From positions 1 to 64,000 of the forward strand of contig NZ_JBBEWR010000014.1 of the NCBI RefSeq assembly GCF_037646345.1: a stretch of 64,000 nucleotides of DNA. Direction: 5' to 3'. The notes beneath the pieces were generated by a model that did no database searches, was not told the origin of the DNA, and saw only the letters and a list, made by a program, of their open reading frames with translations. The stretch is from Ascidiimonas aurantiaca (lineage in GTDB: Bacteria > Bacteroidota > Bacteroidia > Flavobacteriales > Flavobacteriaceae). A program made the position numbers and the translations under genes. Positions 47,728-56,671 of the stretch are shown here, piece after piece (position 1 is the first letter of the stretch; every line of letters starts with the position of its first letter).

Positions 47728-49122
47728 TTACAATGACATATAAATATCCTGAGGGAACTTGTGTTTCTTGTCGCCTTTTACATCAAAGATCACGGTTTCT
47801 TCAGTACCGTTCTCCAAATAATCATCATGTGAGAGATGTTTGTAATTTTCATGATCTACGGCTAGAATAATGGCATCAAACTCCTGTGTGGTAGCGCCTA
47901 CTACGTCCAGTCCGTATGTGTTTTTTACTTCTTCCGGATCGGCCATATAATCCTGAATAACTACTTCATACCCTCGTTTTTGGAGTTCGAGGCATAATTC
48001 AGCCGTCTTAGAATTTCGTATATCGTTTACGTTCTCTTTGAAGGTAATCCCCTTAACGAGTACAGACACTTTGTTTTTTCGGAAACGCTTGTTGTACAAT
48101 CTTCTTTCCAACTGTAAGGCAATGTGTTCTGTCATCCCCTCATTTACTTCTCGTACCTGTTCTAGGAGTTTGGGTGTAAACCTGTTTTCTTTAGCCTTTT
48201 CTATGAGGTAATAGGGATCAACACCAATACAATGCCCTCCTACCAGTCCGGGAAAATAGTTGTGGAAATTCCATTTGGTACCCGCGGCTTCCAATACTTC
48301 TTTGGTATTAATACCTAAAACGCTAAAGATCTGAGACAATTCATTCATAAGACCAATATTTACATCTCTCTGGATGTTCTCTACTACTTTGGCTGATTCG
48401 GCTACTTTAATGGAGGCTGCTTTGTGAACGCCGGCTTCTACCACACTCTCATATACATTGGCAATAAGTTCTAAGCTTTCCTCTGTACTAGCGGAAACTA
48501 TTTTTTTGATTTTTGTAAAGGTGTGTTGGGTATCTCCCGGATTAATTCTTTCAGGAGAATAGCCTACGGTAAAATCTTTATTACAGGTAAGCCCGGAAAT
48601 GCTTTCTAAAATAGGGATACACACTTCTTCTGTGCATCCCGGAAAAACGGTCGATTCAAAAACAACACAATCTCTTTTCTTAAGGTTGCGGGCCACCAGG
48701 GCTGTAGCTGACTTTAAAGGTGCCAGATCAGGCTTTTTGTCTTTACTTATAGGAGTGGGTACGGCCACTATATAAAATTTAGCAGCTTTAAGCCTTTCTT
48801 CTTGGATGGTGAATGTAATATCTTTGTTTTGAAAATCACTACTCTTCAATTCTTTACAGGGATCTTCGTGATTTTTTATTTGCATTACTTTCTCCGTGTT
48901 AATGTCATACCCTATTACTCTGAACTTTGAGGCCATGTGCACGGCCAGAGGCAACCCTACATACCCAAGACCCACTACGGCAATATTTTCTTCTTTGGCT
49001 TTTAACTCTTTAAACAATTGATCTTTACGATATACCAGCTTTGGATATTGATTAGAGAAAAAATGTGTGTTTTCTTTTTTTGTGACAACGTTCATAACTC
49101 TAAAATTTGATTTTATAACCAT
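47728..49122 (-). CDS. Nucleotide sugar dehydrogenase (UDP-sugar 6-dehydrogenase, TviB-like)
   Basis: A 464-residue NAD-dependent dehydrogenase of the UDP-glucose/GDP-mannose family. The NAD site is VVGLGYVGLPLAVHMA near residue 49, the catalytic region includes FESTVFPGCTEEV near 155 and the active Cys lies in GLVGGHCIGVDPYYLI near 290, followed by the C-terminal domain with KGITFKENVNDIRNSK near 359. It oxidises a UDP-hexose or UDP-HexNAc to the uronic acid. TviB/WbpA-like members use UDP-GlcNAc. The start is uncertain, since a Met at 49095 is also plausible. It probably feeds the adjacent synthase. Confidence 0.92.
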   Translation of the reverse strand: MVIKSNFRVMNVVTKKENTHFFSNQYPKLVYRKDQLFKELKAKEENIAVVGLGYVGLPLAVHMASKFRVIGYDINTEKVMQIKNHEDPCKELKSSDFQNKDITFTIQEERLKAAKFYIVAVPTPISKDKKPDLAPLKSATALVARNLKKRDCVVFESTVFPGCTEEVCIPILESISGLTCNKDFTVGYSPERINPGDTQHTFTKIKKIVSASTEESLELIANVYESVVEAGVHKAASIKVAESAKVVENIQRDVNIGLMNELSQIFSVLGINTKEVLEAAGTKWNFHNYFPGLVGGHCIGVDPYYLIEKAKENRFTPKLLEQVREVNEGMTEHIALQLERRLYNKRFRKNKVSVLVKGITFKENVNDIRNSKTAELCLELQKRGYEVVIQDYMADPEEVKNTYGLDVVGATTQEFDAIILAVDHENYKHLSHDDYLENGTEETVIFDVKGDKKHKFPQDIYMSL

Positions 49123-49243
49123 TTATTAGTACTAAAATAGAGGGAGATCTCTGTATTTTCACCTACTTTTAGACGGACTGTCTGCCTTGTGAAGACGAGT
49201 TGTATTTTTTTGCAGATAAGCGGTTTTCTGTTTTGGTGATAAA

Positions 49244-49275
49244 AAAAGCCTCAGAAAAAACTTCCTGAGGCTTTT
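49244..49275 (-). terminator. Terminator of the hlyD-tolC operon
   Basis: AAAAGCCTCAG (49244-49254) pairs with CTGAGGCTTTT (49265-49275). Read on the minus strand the hairpin lies 23 bases after the HlyD stop and is followed by a T run. It separates the secretion pair from the nucleotide-sugar dehydrogenase gene, which therefore needs its own promoter in the next 120 bases. Confidence 0.88.
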
Positions 49276-49297
49276 GAAAGCAGGGGTATTGGCAAGG

Positions 49298-50317
49298 TTA
49301 AAATTTACCTACTTTTACTTTAAGGTTCAGTTTGTAATACCGGCCCCATTGGGGGATCTCTTCTTTGTTTACAGGAATGATCTCTGCAAGAATGTTCCGC
49401 TCGGTGGGCTCGTATTTTTTTTGAAATTCAGTCGGGGCCTCGTAGGTAGCTATATAAAGTTTGTTTATAATGCCTTTTGACAGGGTTTTATCAGGAAACT
49501 CTACATATACCAGGCTTCCTTCTTTAACGGTAGCAATGTCTTTCAGATCGAAATACGCCTTAATAAATACTTTGTTTACATCGTGTATGGTCATGACATT
49601 TTCGGTTTTATAACAGGCTTCCTCACTGTTTTTAAGGATCTGCCCTATTACTCCATTGATGGGAGATATATAGGTGCTCGCATAATTTGAATTACCTGCA
49701 GATAATAATGCCGGTGCCTGGCCCAGGTACTTTTTTTGAAGAGACAGCAGGTATATCTCATTTTGCAGGAGTTTTATTTTTCCTTGTAACTCAAATTTTT
49801 GGTTTACTACTTCATCGAGTTTGGTTTTGGTATATACATCCAATAACACGAGCCTGGTGATTTGTGCTTCCTGTGCTTTCAAAAGTACCAACTGCTCTTT
49901 TTGATGCGCCAACTGGATCTCTTTTAAGCGGATCTCTTTTAAAAGATCCTGAAAATCGGCGGCATTTTTCTCAGTTCGGTCCAAGTCTTTTAAAACAAGT
50001 GATGCATCACTGTCAAAATGATCCTGAAAATACCTGAAAAGTGTATCTCCGGCATTGACCCTCTGCCCTTCATTTATAAACATTTCTTTTACCCTTATGT
50101 CGTTGGTAAAATTTACATCTACCTTTTCCATGAGCATTTGTCCGTTACCGTATATCCAGGCAGTTTTTTTGTAAACAAAACTCACCAACCATATACACAG
50201 GGCTATCAGGATCAAAAAATACAGAACTCTGTCAAAATTTAGTTTCTTCTTTTTTGTTTTAGGCTCCTTAAGCGTTCGTATCACCGCTTTTCCTTCTTTG
50301 TATGTAAATTTTTTCAT
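49298..50317 (-). CDS. HlyD family membrane-fusion protein
   Basis: A 339-residue periplasmic adaptor. A basic cytoplasmic head (KTKKKKLNF) and one membrane helix (about residues 32-50) lead to a barrel-sandwich half motif (MFINEGQRVNAGDTLF near 85), a long coiled coil (about 110-195) and the second half with SPINGVIGQILKNSEEACYKTENVMTIHD near 218. The start overlaps the stop of the TolC-like gene by 4 bases. It bridges an inner-membrane partner and an outer-membrane channel. The inner partner may be the glycosyltransferase or an exporter coded elsewhere. Confidence 0.9.
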   Translation of the reverse strand: MKKFTYKEGKAVIRTLKEPKTKKKKLNFDRVLYFLILIALCIWLVSFVYKKTAWIYGNGQMLMEKVDVNFTNDIRVKEMFINEGQRVNAGDTLFRYFQDHFDSDASLVLKDLDRTEKNAADFQDLLKEIRLKEIQLAHQKEQLVLLKAQEAQITRLVLLDVYTKTKLDEVVNQKFELQGKIKLLQNEIYLLSLQKKYLGQAPALLSAGNSNYASTYISPINGVIGQILKNSEEACYKTENVMTIHDVNKVFIKAYFDLKDIATVKEGSLVYVEFPDKTLSKGIINKLYIATYEAPTEFQKKYEPTERNILAEIIPVNKEEIPQWGRYYKLNLKVKVGKF

Positions 50318-51840
50318 GGGACGATTTTTTTAAGTTCTTCATGTATCAGGTCTTCTACCCGCATATTTTCATTTCCTTTTTGAACCAGGGTAAAAGGTAT
50401 TTTTTTACCGGTAAGGTATTGCTGTATCTGTAAATGATCCTCCCGGACGGCTATGGTAAAATGGTTTCCGGCCTGTAAAAAGTCATATTGAAAATCCAAT
50501 GAATATTGGTTGCTTTTAGTAAGCAGTACCAAGGGTTTATTTTTTTCTTCTGTAAAAACATAAGGAACCAGCATATCCTGCAGCCGTTGTGAAGGGTATT
50601 GTTCAAAAAGGTGAGCTATAGTGTTGTACAACTGCCTTTTAAGCTGGATCATATTTTCAAGGATCGCAAACTGCTCTTCGGCCAGTTCCAGGATAAGGAG
50701 TCCGGTATCGTACGAGCTTAACTCTGATTTTAATACTTTTAAAATTCGTATGCGCTCAGAAATGACTTTCCAGTTTTTATATTGATTTTGCAGGTCTTTT
50801 AGTTTCTCATTATAGGTGTTTATATAGGTAATGAGATTTGAATATGCCCCGGCGCTGCGGTCTTTTTCCCGGGCTGCCAGAAGTTGAAGCTTTGTTTTTA
50901 TAATTTGTTTTCGTTTGTTAAGTCTCAGAGGTGCCCTGAAACGAAAGCCAACAGAGGCAAAAACCTGATTTCGTGTAAATGAATAATTGAAATTTTGGTT
51001 AACATATACCGACAGGCTAAAGTTGTTAACAGGTTTGTGTTCCAGTTCAATATTCTCCTGTAAATACGGGGTGTTGTATATACTATTGGCCATAGATATA
51101 CTATCTGTACGAATGGTAAACAAGGGTAGTTTTTGTAAAAAAGAGGTGGTAGAAGAAATACTGTCCTGTAACAGTTCATTTTCTTTTTTTAGTACTTCTA
51201 ACTGGTTTTGAAGAATATGGATCTGATTACTTACGGTAATAAGCCGCTCTCTTTTTATTAGTTTTTGAACATACAGGGTGTTTAGAAAATCAAAATAGTT
51301 ATTTTCAAAAGTCAAGAAAGATTCAAATAGCTCAATAGCTTCTTTGTTGGCAATATACTGGTAGTCTGTTCTAAACTGTCTTCGCCATACCTGCTTTTTT
51401 AACTGTTGGTCCTGTAGTTTTAGGTGTCGGGCCTCGTTTAGCTTTTGTTGTGCTTTGGTTCGGTTATAGGTAAATCCGTTTTTTAGGATGTTCCATTCAA
51501 CCTCTGCTCTAAGGTTTAACCGGTTAAATGTATTGAATTCTTGATCAAACGCATCTCTAAAATTGTAATTGGAATTTGCTTTAAATACCAAACCCCAGTC
51601 TTTTTGGTATTCAGTAGCTTCTAATTCTTTTAACCGTATCTCAAAATGATTTGCATGAGTAGGGCTTTCCTGATAAAACTCAAAAGGGAATTTCTGTGAA
51701 GAAGAGGTATCTTCAAAAACCAGGGTTTGCCCTGTAGTCTGGTACAGGCTATCAGCTTTTACAAGTAACCCGTCCAGTACCTGCGCCTGAGAAGAAGCGC
51801 AGAAAACTAACATCCATATAATAAAAACAGTAGGTTTCAT
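50314..51840 (-). CDS. TolC-like outer-membrane efflux protein
   Basis: A 508-residue protein with a signal peptide (MKPTVFIIWMLVFCASSQAQ) and long alpha-helical coiled-coil segments in two halves (about 130-230 and 300-420) joined by beta-strand parts (FRDAFDQEFNTFNRLNLRAEVEW, FASVGFRFRAPLRL), as in TolC-type channels. A C-terminal extension of about 80 residues is not typical. It overlaps hlyD by 4 bases. The pair forms a trans-envelope export duct. Whether the cargo is a polysaccharide or the nearby GG-leader peptide cannot be told from sequence. Confidence 0.8.
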   Translation of the reverse strand: MKPTVFIIWMLVFCASSQAQVLDGLLVKADSLYQTTGQTLVFEDTSSSQKFPFEFYQESPTHANHFEIRLKELEATEYQKDWGLVFKANSNYNFRDAFDQEFNTFNRLNLRAEVEWNILKNGFTYNRTKAQQKLNEARHLKLQDQQLKKQVWRRQFRTDYQYIANKEAIELFESFLTFENNYFDFLNTLYVQKLIKRERLITVSNQIHILQNQLEVLKKENELLQDSISSTTSFLQKLPLFTIRTDSISMANSIYNTPYLQENIELEHKPVNNFSLSVYVNQNFNYSFTRNQVFASVGFRFRAPLRLNKRKQIIKTKLQLLAAREKDRSAGAYSNLITYINTYNEKLKDLQNQYKNWKVISERIRILKVLKSELSSYDTGLLILELAEEQFAILENMIQLKRQLYNTIAHLFEQYPSQRLQDMLVPYVFTEEKNKPLVLLTKSNQYSLDFQYDFLQAGNHFTIAVREDHLQIQQYLTGKKIPFTLVQKGNENMRVEDLIHEELKKIVP

Positions 51841-52372
51841 AGTCCAAAAGTAGGTTGGAAAACAGGGGCCTGTGTGTAAGAATAGTTTAAGCGCAACCTG
51901 TTGTAGATGAATGGCAGTATTCTGAAGTTAAAGTATTTGAAGAGACAAAATATTTTTTTACAAACAAAAACCTGTGACTATAAATGTGTTTTACAAAATG
52001 CTTTGAAAAAGGTAATGATTTTGGGAGTATGCGCATGGAGTAGTTTTCAGAAAAACGTTAAAGTTTTTCCATTTATTTTTTGTTATTGACGTTCGGAAAC
52101 ATAGGATATACAAGTGTTTCTAGCAAAAATATAGCAAAGAAAGAAGTAAAATCTTTCGTGTTAAATACGATTTAATTTTCAAAAAGTATATGTGTTTATT
52201 CTATTTTTGATAACAATAAAAACCAGATAAGTTATATCTAGCTATGGTTTATAAAAAAGCATCATTGTTTAACGAACGTATATATTCCTGTTCTATTTTC
52301 TTACCATATTAAAGGGTATAGAAAATGATTAGGCACATATAAATAAATGATGTTTAATTTACAAATGTTAAA
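51841..52372. other. Intergenic region between tolC-like gene and GG-leader peptide
   Basis: About 530 bases between divergent genes, AT-rich, with no frame that looks like a real gene. A short 60-codon open frame at 51907-52089 has no recognisable features. The region should hold promoters for both sides; no exact TAnnTTTG box was found near the peptide start. Confidence 0.4.
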
Positions 52373-52582
52373 ATGAAAACCAGTTTTAAGTACAGATCAT
52401 TATCCAGAAAAGAGTTACGGGCTGTTTTAGGAGGAGATTTCGCTTCCTGTGTAGCCAGTTGTGGAGGTGGTAAAACCGTATTATGCCAGGGCACTAATTG
52501 CATAGCAGAAGACAATGTAGGATGTAGTTCCGATCAGCAAAATGAACCTTGTAACCCCACCGATGTTTTACCTATTGGATAA
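52373..52582 (+). CDS. GG-leader six-cysteine peptide
   Basis: A 69-residue precursor. The leader MKTSFKYRSLSRKELRAVLGG ends in a double Gly, as in bacteriocin-type and Bacteroidota natural-product precursors that are cut on export by C39 peptidases. The 48-residue core holds six Cys (SC, SC, LC, NC, GC, PC), even in number and well spread, which suggests three disulfides. It has its own terminator. No peptidase-containing transporter or modification enzyme is in the window. A TolC/HlyD pair is coded divergently upstream and a thioredoxin-like lipoprotein downstream. The activity of the product is unknown. Confidence 0.75.
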   Translation: MKTSFKYRSLSRKELRAVLGGDFASCVASCGGGKTVLCQGTNCIAEDNVGCSSDQQNEPCNPTDVLPIG

Positions 52583-52590
52583 TAATACAC

Positions 52591-52643
52591 AAAAGCCGTT
52601 TTCTAAACCCTCTATATCTCCAAAGGGCCAAAAAACGGCTTTT
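52591..52643 (+). terminator. Terminator after the GG-leader peptide gene
   Basis: AAAAGCCGTTTT (52591-52602) pairs exactly with AAAACGGCTTTT (52632-52643). A second inner stem CCCT/AGGG lies in the loop. The T-rich 3' side follows 9 bases after the stop codon, so the peptide is a single-gene transcript or attenuated from the next gene. Confidence 0.8.
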
Positions 52644-52660
52644 TACAGCCTATTTTTGAT

Positions 52661-53992
52661 ATGAATCACGTTAGATATATTTTAATCTTAATGGGGAGCC
52701 TGTTTTTTTTAGGAGCCTGCAAAAACAACGCAACAAAAGAAATTAAAGAAGAAAAAGAGATGTGGGCCGTAGAGCTTGTAAAAAAGCCTACGCAGTCACC
52801 TACAGGAAGCATCCTACAACAGTCCAGTTATCGATATCGGGATAAAAACACCCTTCGGGGGGTTCCGCAACTGGATACCTTTGTATTCCAGTTTTTTTCA
52901 CGGTACCGGAGCAAAAAAATTACTGAATTATACCAAAACGGGATCATCGATTCGGTAAAATTTCCAAGAGATAGTTTTAAACCCGGAAACTGGGCCCTTA
53001 GCGGGTACCGCAACGGCAAACAGGTAATACTGGTAGATACCAATAACAATTTTGATTTCTCTGATGAGACCCCCATAGAATTTGACAGAGAACTTAAAAA
53101 GGTAGTGTCTCACAATCCCAGTGCAAGGGATTCTTTTCCCTTTTTGGATATTACGTATTCTTTTTTTAATGGTAAAAAAGTAACCGACAGGGTGATGAAA
53201 ATACGTCCTTTACCTGCAGAAGTATATTATACAGACAATAGGAAACACACATTAGAAGACTCTCTACAGTTAAAAGCGGAAACTCAGGAGTATCTTTTAG
53301 GAGAAATGACCATAGATGGTGTGGATCGTAAGGTCGCAGTCAGTGAATTTTCTCTTTTTGGCAGAAAAATATTACTTGCTGATGAAAACAACAGGTTTCC
53401 TTCACGAAAATCGCCCGACTATCGTTCTAATTTATATAAAGTTAAAGACACTTTTTTTCTAAACAACCGTTATTACCGTTTTGATAGTATAGACCCTTAC
53501 TTTTCAAAGATCTATATCAGGGATCTGAAAATGAAAAGTAAGGAATACGGGTATAAAAAAGGTGAAAAAATGCGGAACTATTCTTTCGAGCTTATGGATG
53601 GTACGGAAACTTCGATAAAGGCCCTGGCAACCTCCAAAAAATGGGTGATACTGGATTTTTGGGGTACCTGGTGCGGCCCCTGTAAGGAACTTACGCCCGA
53701 TCTGATAAAAATGCATTCGGAATATAAGGATCAGATACACCTGGTAAGCATTGCCTTTGATAAAACTCCGGAGCCGGTAATTGACTATATACAAAAACAC
53801 AAAATGGACTGGCACCACCACTATATTGAAGGAAATGCCAAAAGCGGAAAAGATAGCAAAGGGCTGGTAAAGGCCCTGCAAGTTGAAAGCTACCCTACCT
53901 TTATTCTTATTGATAAAGACCGTAATATACGTTACAGGGGTTCTGGAAAAGGAGCGTTATTGGCTATTGAAGAGCTTATGGCAGGTTCGTAA
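52661..53992 (+). CDS. TlpA-like thioredoxin-fold lipoprotein
   Basis: A 443-residue lipoprotein with lipobox FFLGAC near residue 20. A long N-terminal region of about 290 residues without a known motif leads to a C-terminal thioredoxin domain. There ILDFWGTWCGPCKELTPDL near residue 328 has the CxxC site (WCGPC), and SYPTFILIDKDRNIRYRG near 411 has the cis-Pro. It acts as a periplasmic or surface-facing disulfide reductase or redox partner. Its place after a six-Cys peptide gene could mean a role in the folding of that peptide; this is speculation, since TlpA-like lipoproteins are very common in this group. Confidence 0.9.
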   Translation: MNHVRYILILMGSLFFLGACKNNATKEIKEEKEMWAVELVKKPTQSPTGSILQQSSYRYRDKNTLRGVPQLDTFVFQFFSRYRSKKITELYQNGIIDSVKFPRDSFKPGNWALSGYRNGKQVILVDTNNNFDFSDETPIEFDRELKKVVSHNPSARDSFPFLDITYSFFNGKKVTDRVMKIRPLPAEVYYTDNRKHTLEDSLQLKAETQEYLLGEMTIDGVDRKVAVSEFSLFGRKILLADENNRFPSRKSPDYRSNLYKVKDTFFLNNRYYRFDSIDPYFSKIYIRDLKMKSKEYGYKKGEKMRNYSFELMDGTETSIKALATSKKWVILDFWGTWCGPCKELTPDLIKMHSEYKDQIHLVSIAFDKTPEPVIDYIQKHKMDWHHHYIEGNAKSGKDSKGLVKALQVESYPTFILIDKDRNIRYRGSGKGALLAIEELMAGS

Positions 53993-54570
53993 ATTCAGAG
54001 AACAAAACCATATCCATATACACGAAAACTGGGAGTTGAGAAACAATGTTTCCCAACTTTTTTGCGCTTTAGAACGATGAGGCTTCTCTATAAAAGTAGA
54101 AAAAAGAACAGTAAAAGAATTTTTCCTTATGTGAGTAATTAATCACCAGATTGACCCTGAAACCCTTAGTACAAGCAATACAGTTACATTAGAAACTTAT
54201 AAGAAACTTATAAGAAACTTAGAAGAAAAGATTGAATAAGTTACTTCAAAACACTCTTTAGAAAAATAAAAAAATTGCCAATAAAGGCTCACTTTCTTGA
54301 AAACAAATCTTATAGCATAACTTGAAATTGAGAAGTGTGATTCATGAATTTTGTACAAATTAATAAGGCTTTCAGAACAAATGTATAAATTTGCTTTAGT
54401 CAAGCGCCATAATAATATTTGCCTTTATATGATAAGTCTTTAGTATTCAAAGCCTTCTAAAGGCTCACATTTAGATACTTTTTGGGTCAATCATTAAATA
54501 GGTTAAAAGGCTTGATCAACATTTTTTAGTCGTATTAGTCTTTTGACTACTTTCAAAATAAATTGGACCA
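53993..54570. other. Gene-free region with a short tandem repeat
   Basis: About 580 bases without a supported gene. The segment contains three copies of an 11-bp unit listed separately (54191-54223) and AT-rich sequence. No promoter box or RNA gene was recognised. Stop codons are frequent in all frames except for short chance openings. Confidence 0.35.
54191..54223. repeat. Three-copy 11-bp tandem repeat
   Basis: The unit AGAAACTTATA occurs at 54191-54201 and 54202-54212 without change, and once more at 54213-54223 with one difference (AGAAACTTAGA). It lies in the gene-free stretch before the PAP2 gene. Nothing links it to a function; slipped-strand variation is possible. Confidence 0.85.
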
Positions 54571-55293
54571 ATGGTAAGAGAATTTCTCAAATCTTCAATT
54601 AATACAATCAGGTCTGCATTTTCAGGTGAAACATTGCGGAATTCTCCGTATGTGGCTACAATACTTATTTCTCTAATAGTATTCATAATAGGGATCAATT
54701 TATTCGTAGAATTGACGTCAGATGTAAAGGCAGAACTCATGGGCGATTTTGATAAAAGTGTTACAGACAGCTTTGTAGCGTTGCGCTCTCCAGAATTGAC
54801 ACGCTACTTTACTTTTGTGACCGACGTGGGTGATGTCAATGGATATTTGGTAATGCTGTTTATTACCACAGCATTAATTTATTATACATTTAAAAAATGG
54901 AAATATGTATTTCAGGTAATACTCGTGTTATTCCTTGCTACCATTTCAAATGTTATTCTCAAGCGGGTTTTCAACAGGGCCAGGCCAGAGATAGAGCATT
55001 TGGTTTCGGTAAAGACATTAAGCTATCCAAGCGGACATGCCATGAGCTCCATGGCATTTTACGGTTTCTTGATCTACCTGGTTTATAAGCTAAAAATACC
55101 TTTAATAGCAAAGACATTAACAATTTTTGTATTGTCCCTTCTTATCATTAGTATTGGGACTAGCAGAATATATCTAGGTGTACACTTTCCCTCCGATATT
55201 TTAGGCGGATGGATTGCCGGTGCTATCTGGGTATTTTTTTGCATCCTTATATTCAATTTAATCGAGGCCTTTCGCCAGGATCCTTTAACCTGA
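54571..55293 (+). CDS. PAP2 family phosphatase (phosphatidic acid phosphatase-like)
   Basis: A 240-residue membrane phosphatase with six membrane helices. All three acid-phosphatase motifs are present: KRVFNRARPE near residue 130, PSGHAMSSMAF near 152 with the catalytic His, and SRIYLGVHFPSDILGGW near 200 with the second catalytic His and Asp. Such enzymes dephosphorylate phosphatidic acid, undecaprenyl diphosphate or lipid A precursors in the periplasmic face of the membrane. Substrate unknown here. Confidence 0.93.
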   Translation: MVREFLKSSINTIRSAFSGETLRNSPYVATILISLIVFIIGINLFVELTSDVKAELMGDFDKSVTDSFVALRSPELTRYFTFVTDVGDVNGYLVMLFITTALIYYTFKKWKYVFQVILVLFLATISNVILKRVFNRARPEIEHLVSVKTLSYPSGHAMSSMAFYGFLIYLVYKLKIPLIAKTLTIFVLSLLIISIGTSRIYLGVHFPSDILGGWIAGAIWVFFCILIFNLIEAFRQDPLT

Positions 55294-55412
55294 TCAAGAC
55301 CTGTTCATTACGCATTCTATCTCAATTAAATAACGGGATCAAAATTATCGATAGCGTCAACCTTCGGTTTTTTTGAGACAATACAGTTAAAAAAACTTAG
55401 GTAGTTTCCCTC

Positions 55413-55865
55413 ATGAAGCAAAATTATATGAAAATACGATTTCAAATTTTCACAACACTGATTCTCTGTTCATTATTCTCTTTCTGTTCCTCAGCACAGG
55501 AAGATGTTCCTGCTGCAGTGCAAAAGACATTCGAGAAAAAATATCCAGGAGAGAATGACCCAGACTGGCATAAGGACGATAACGGGAATTTTGAGGCCAG
55601 CTTTAAAATGGATGGCAAAAGCCTTAGAGCCGATTTTAGCCCGAATGGAAAGTGGTTGGAAACAGAAAGAAGCATAAAAAAGAAAGACTTGCCCCAATTG
55701 GTAAAAGACAAACTGAAAGATCATTTTGATGGAGAGAAAATCGCCGAGATCGAAGAAGTCGATCATCATAGCAAAGGAAGGTTCTATGATGTCGAATTTA
55801 AACGAAAAGGGAAAAACAAAGATGTAGAGTTCAAGGAAAATGGCACAATTATTAACTACCCCTAA
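55413..55865 (+). CDS. PepSY-like (DUF2874) periplasmic protein
   Basis: A 150-residue exported protein. The signal peptide most likely begins at the internal Met (55428, MKIRFQIFTTLILCSLFSF) and ends at SSAQ. The mature part has two PepSY-like halves: VQKTFEKKYPGENDPDWHKDDNGNFEASFK followed by LKDHFDGEKIAEIEEVDHHSKGRFYDVEFK, each a strand-helix unit with an acidic/His pattern. The family binds or inhibits partners in the envelope and is often stress-regulated. Function unknown. Confidence 0.85.
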   Translation: MKQNYMKIRFQIFTTLILCSLFSFCSSAQEDVPAAVQKTFEKKYPGENDPDWHKDDNGNFEASFKMDGKSLRADFSPNGKWLETERSIKKKDLPQLVKDKLKDHFDGEKIAEIEEVDHHSKGRFYDVEFKRKGKNKDVEFKENGTIINYP

Positions 55866-56171
55866 ATATATCAAGGTGGTAATATCCAGTCATATTTGAA
55901 ACTTTCGACTATCTTTAAGAGCCTAACCTTTATGTATATAAAGGCTTTTGTAAAAAAAAGATCGATTGAGTGATATAACCGTTATTTATATAAACACTAT
56001 GGCTTTACGAAAGCTGTTGGCTGGCAGAATGTTTTTACGAAATAAGAAATTAGGGCTCCTATATTTTGGATACAAAGCGATAAAATATGTATAGAGGCTG
56101 TTCCGGAAAAAAGGTGTCACAAAACGCTTTAAAACTAAAAAAAAACTTATAACAAATCAAAAACCATTATT
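55866..56171. other. Gene-free region
   Basis: About 300 bases with no recognisable gene between the PepSY-like gene and the small membrane protein. The sequence is moderately AT-rich and shows no clear terminator, promoter box or repeat. Confidence 0.3.
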
Positions 56172-56342
56172 ATGAGAAGTATTCTATGGCTAGTCGCCGT
56201 TATCTGTATCGTTATCTGGCTCTTGGGACTTTTAGGTATAGTATCTGGAATTGGCTCCGGCAATTTAATCCACATACTTATCGTAATCGCCGTAATTGCT
56301 ATTCTTTACAATATCATTTCTGGTCGTAAGCCCTTTAGATAA
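56172..56342 (+). CDS. Lmo0937-family small membrane protein
   Basis: A 56-residue protein with two membrane helices, MRSILWLVAVICIVIWLLGL and a second stretch LIHILIVIAVIAILYNII, ending in a basic tail SGRKPFR. This is the pattern of the Lmo0937 family, small membrane proteins often induced in stress and sited beside other stress genes. The function is unknown. It is preceded by an A-rich stretch and a purine-poor leader, with no clear ribosome-binding site. Confidence 0.82.
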   Translation: MRSILWLVAVICIVIWLLGLLGIVSGIGSGNLIHILIVIAVIAILYNIISGRKPFR

Positions 56343-56671
56343 GTAAGAAATCATCCATATCAAGGGATTTCAGGAAATTGTACTGAAGAATACATTGCCA
56401 ATATACTCAAATTAGATATATATCCATTCTGTATTTTGGCTAAGCGTACAGTTTTTTTAAGACTTCGTGGGTATTGTTCTGCAAATTCTCTGATTCCTAA
56501 ATAAATTCGTCCATGGGTGCATCGTTCTTGAAAAAGTGACGAGTGGTTTAAAGATCCGTGAGAATGAAGTCATAGTCGCGTCCAGATATAACCTGTTTAT
56601 GATACTGTACGACACGTATATCTATACCATATTTATTGGGGAATTGCAAATCGTTAATAGTTGATCTGCTA
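56343..56671. other. Gap with a possible broken minus-strand gene
   Basis: No intact gene on the plus strand. On the minus strand a coding-like stretch ends IRVVQYHKQVISGRDYDFIL near 56548, and a shifted frame continues with RIYLGIREFAEQYPR (about 56445-56520) to a stop near 56358. This could be a frameshifted remnant or chance. I do not recognise a family. Confidence 0.3.

Noticed and set aside
51907..52089. Short plus-strand open frame of 60 codons
   Set aside because: No family features, no promoter or ribosome site, and an ordinary length for chance in AT-rich sequence.
54191..54223. Tandem repeat as a CRISPR array
   Set aside because: The 11-bp units are directly adjacent with no spacers, and no cas genes exist in the window. 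No other CRISPR-like pattern was seen.
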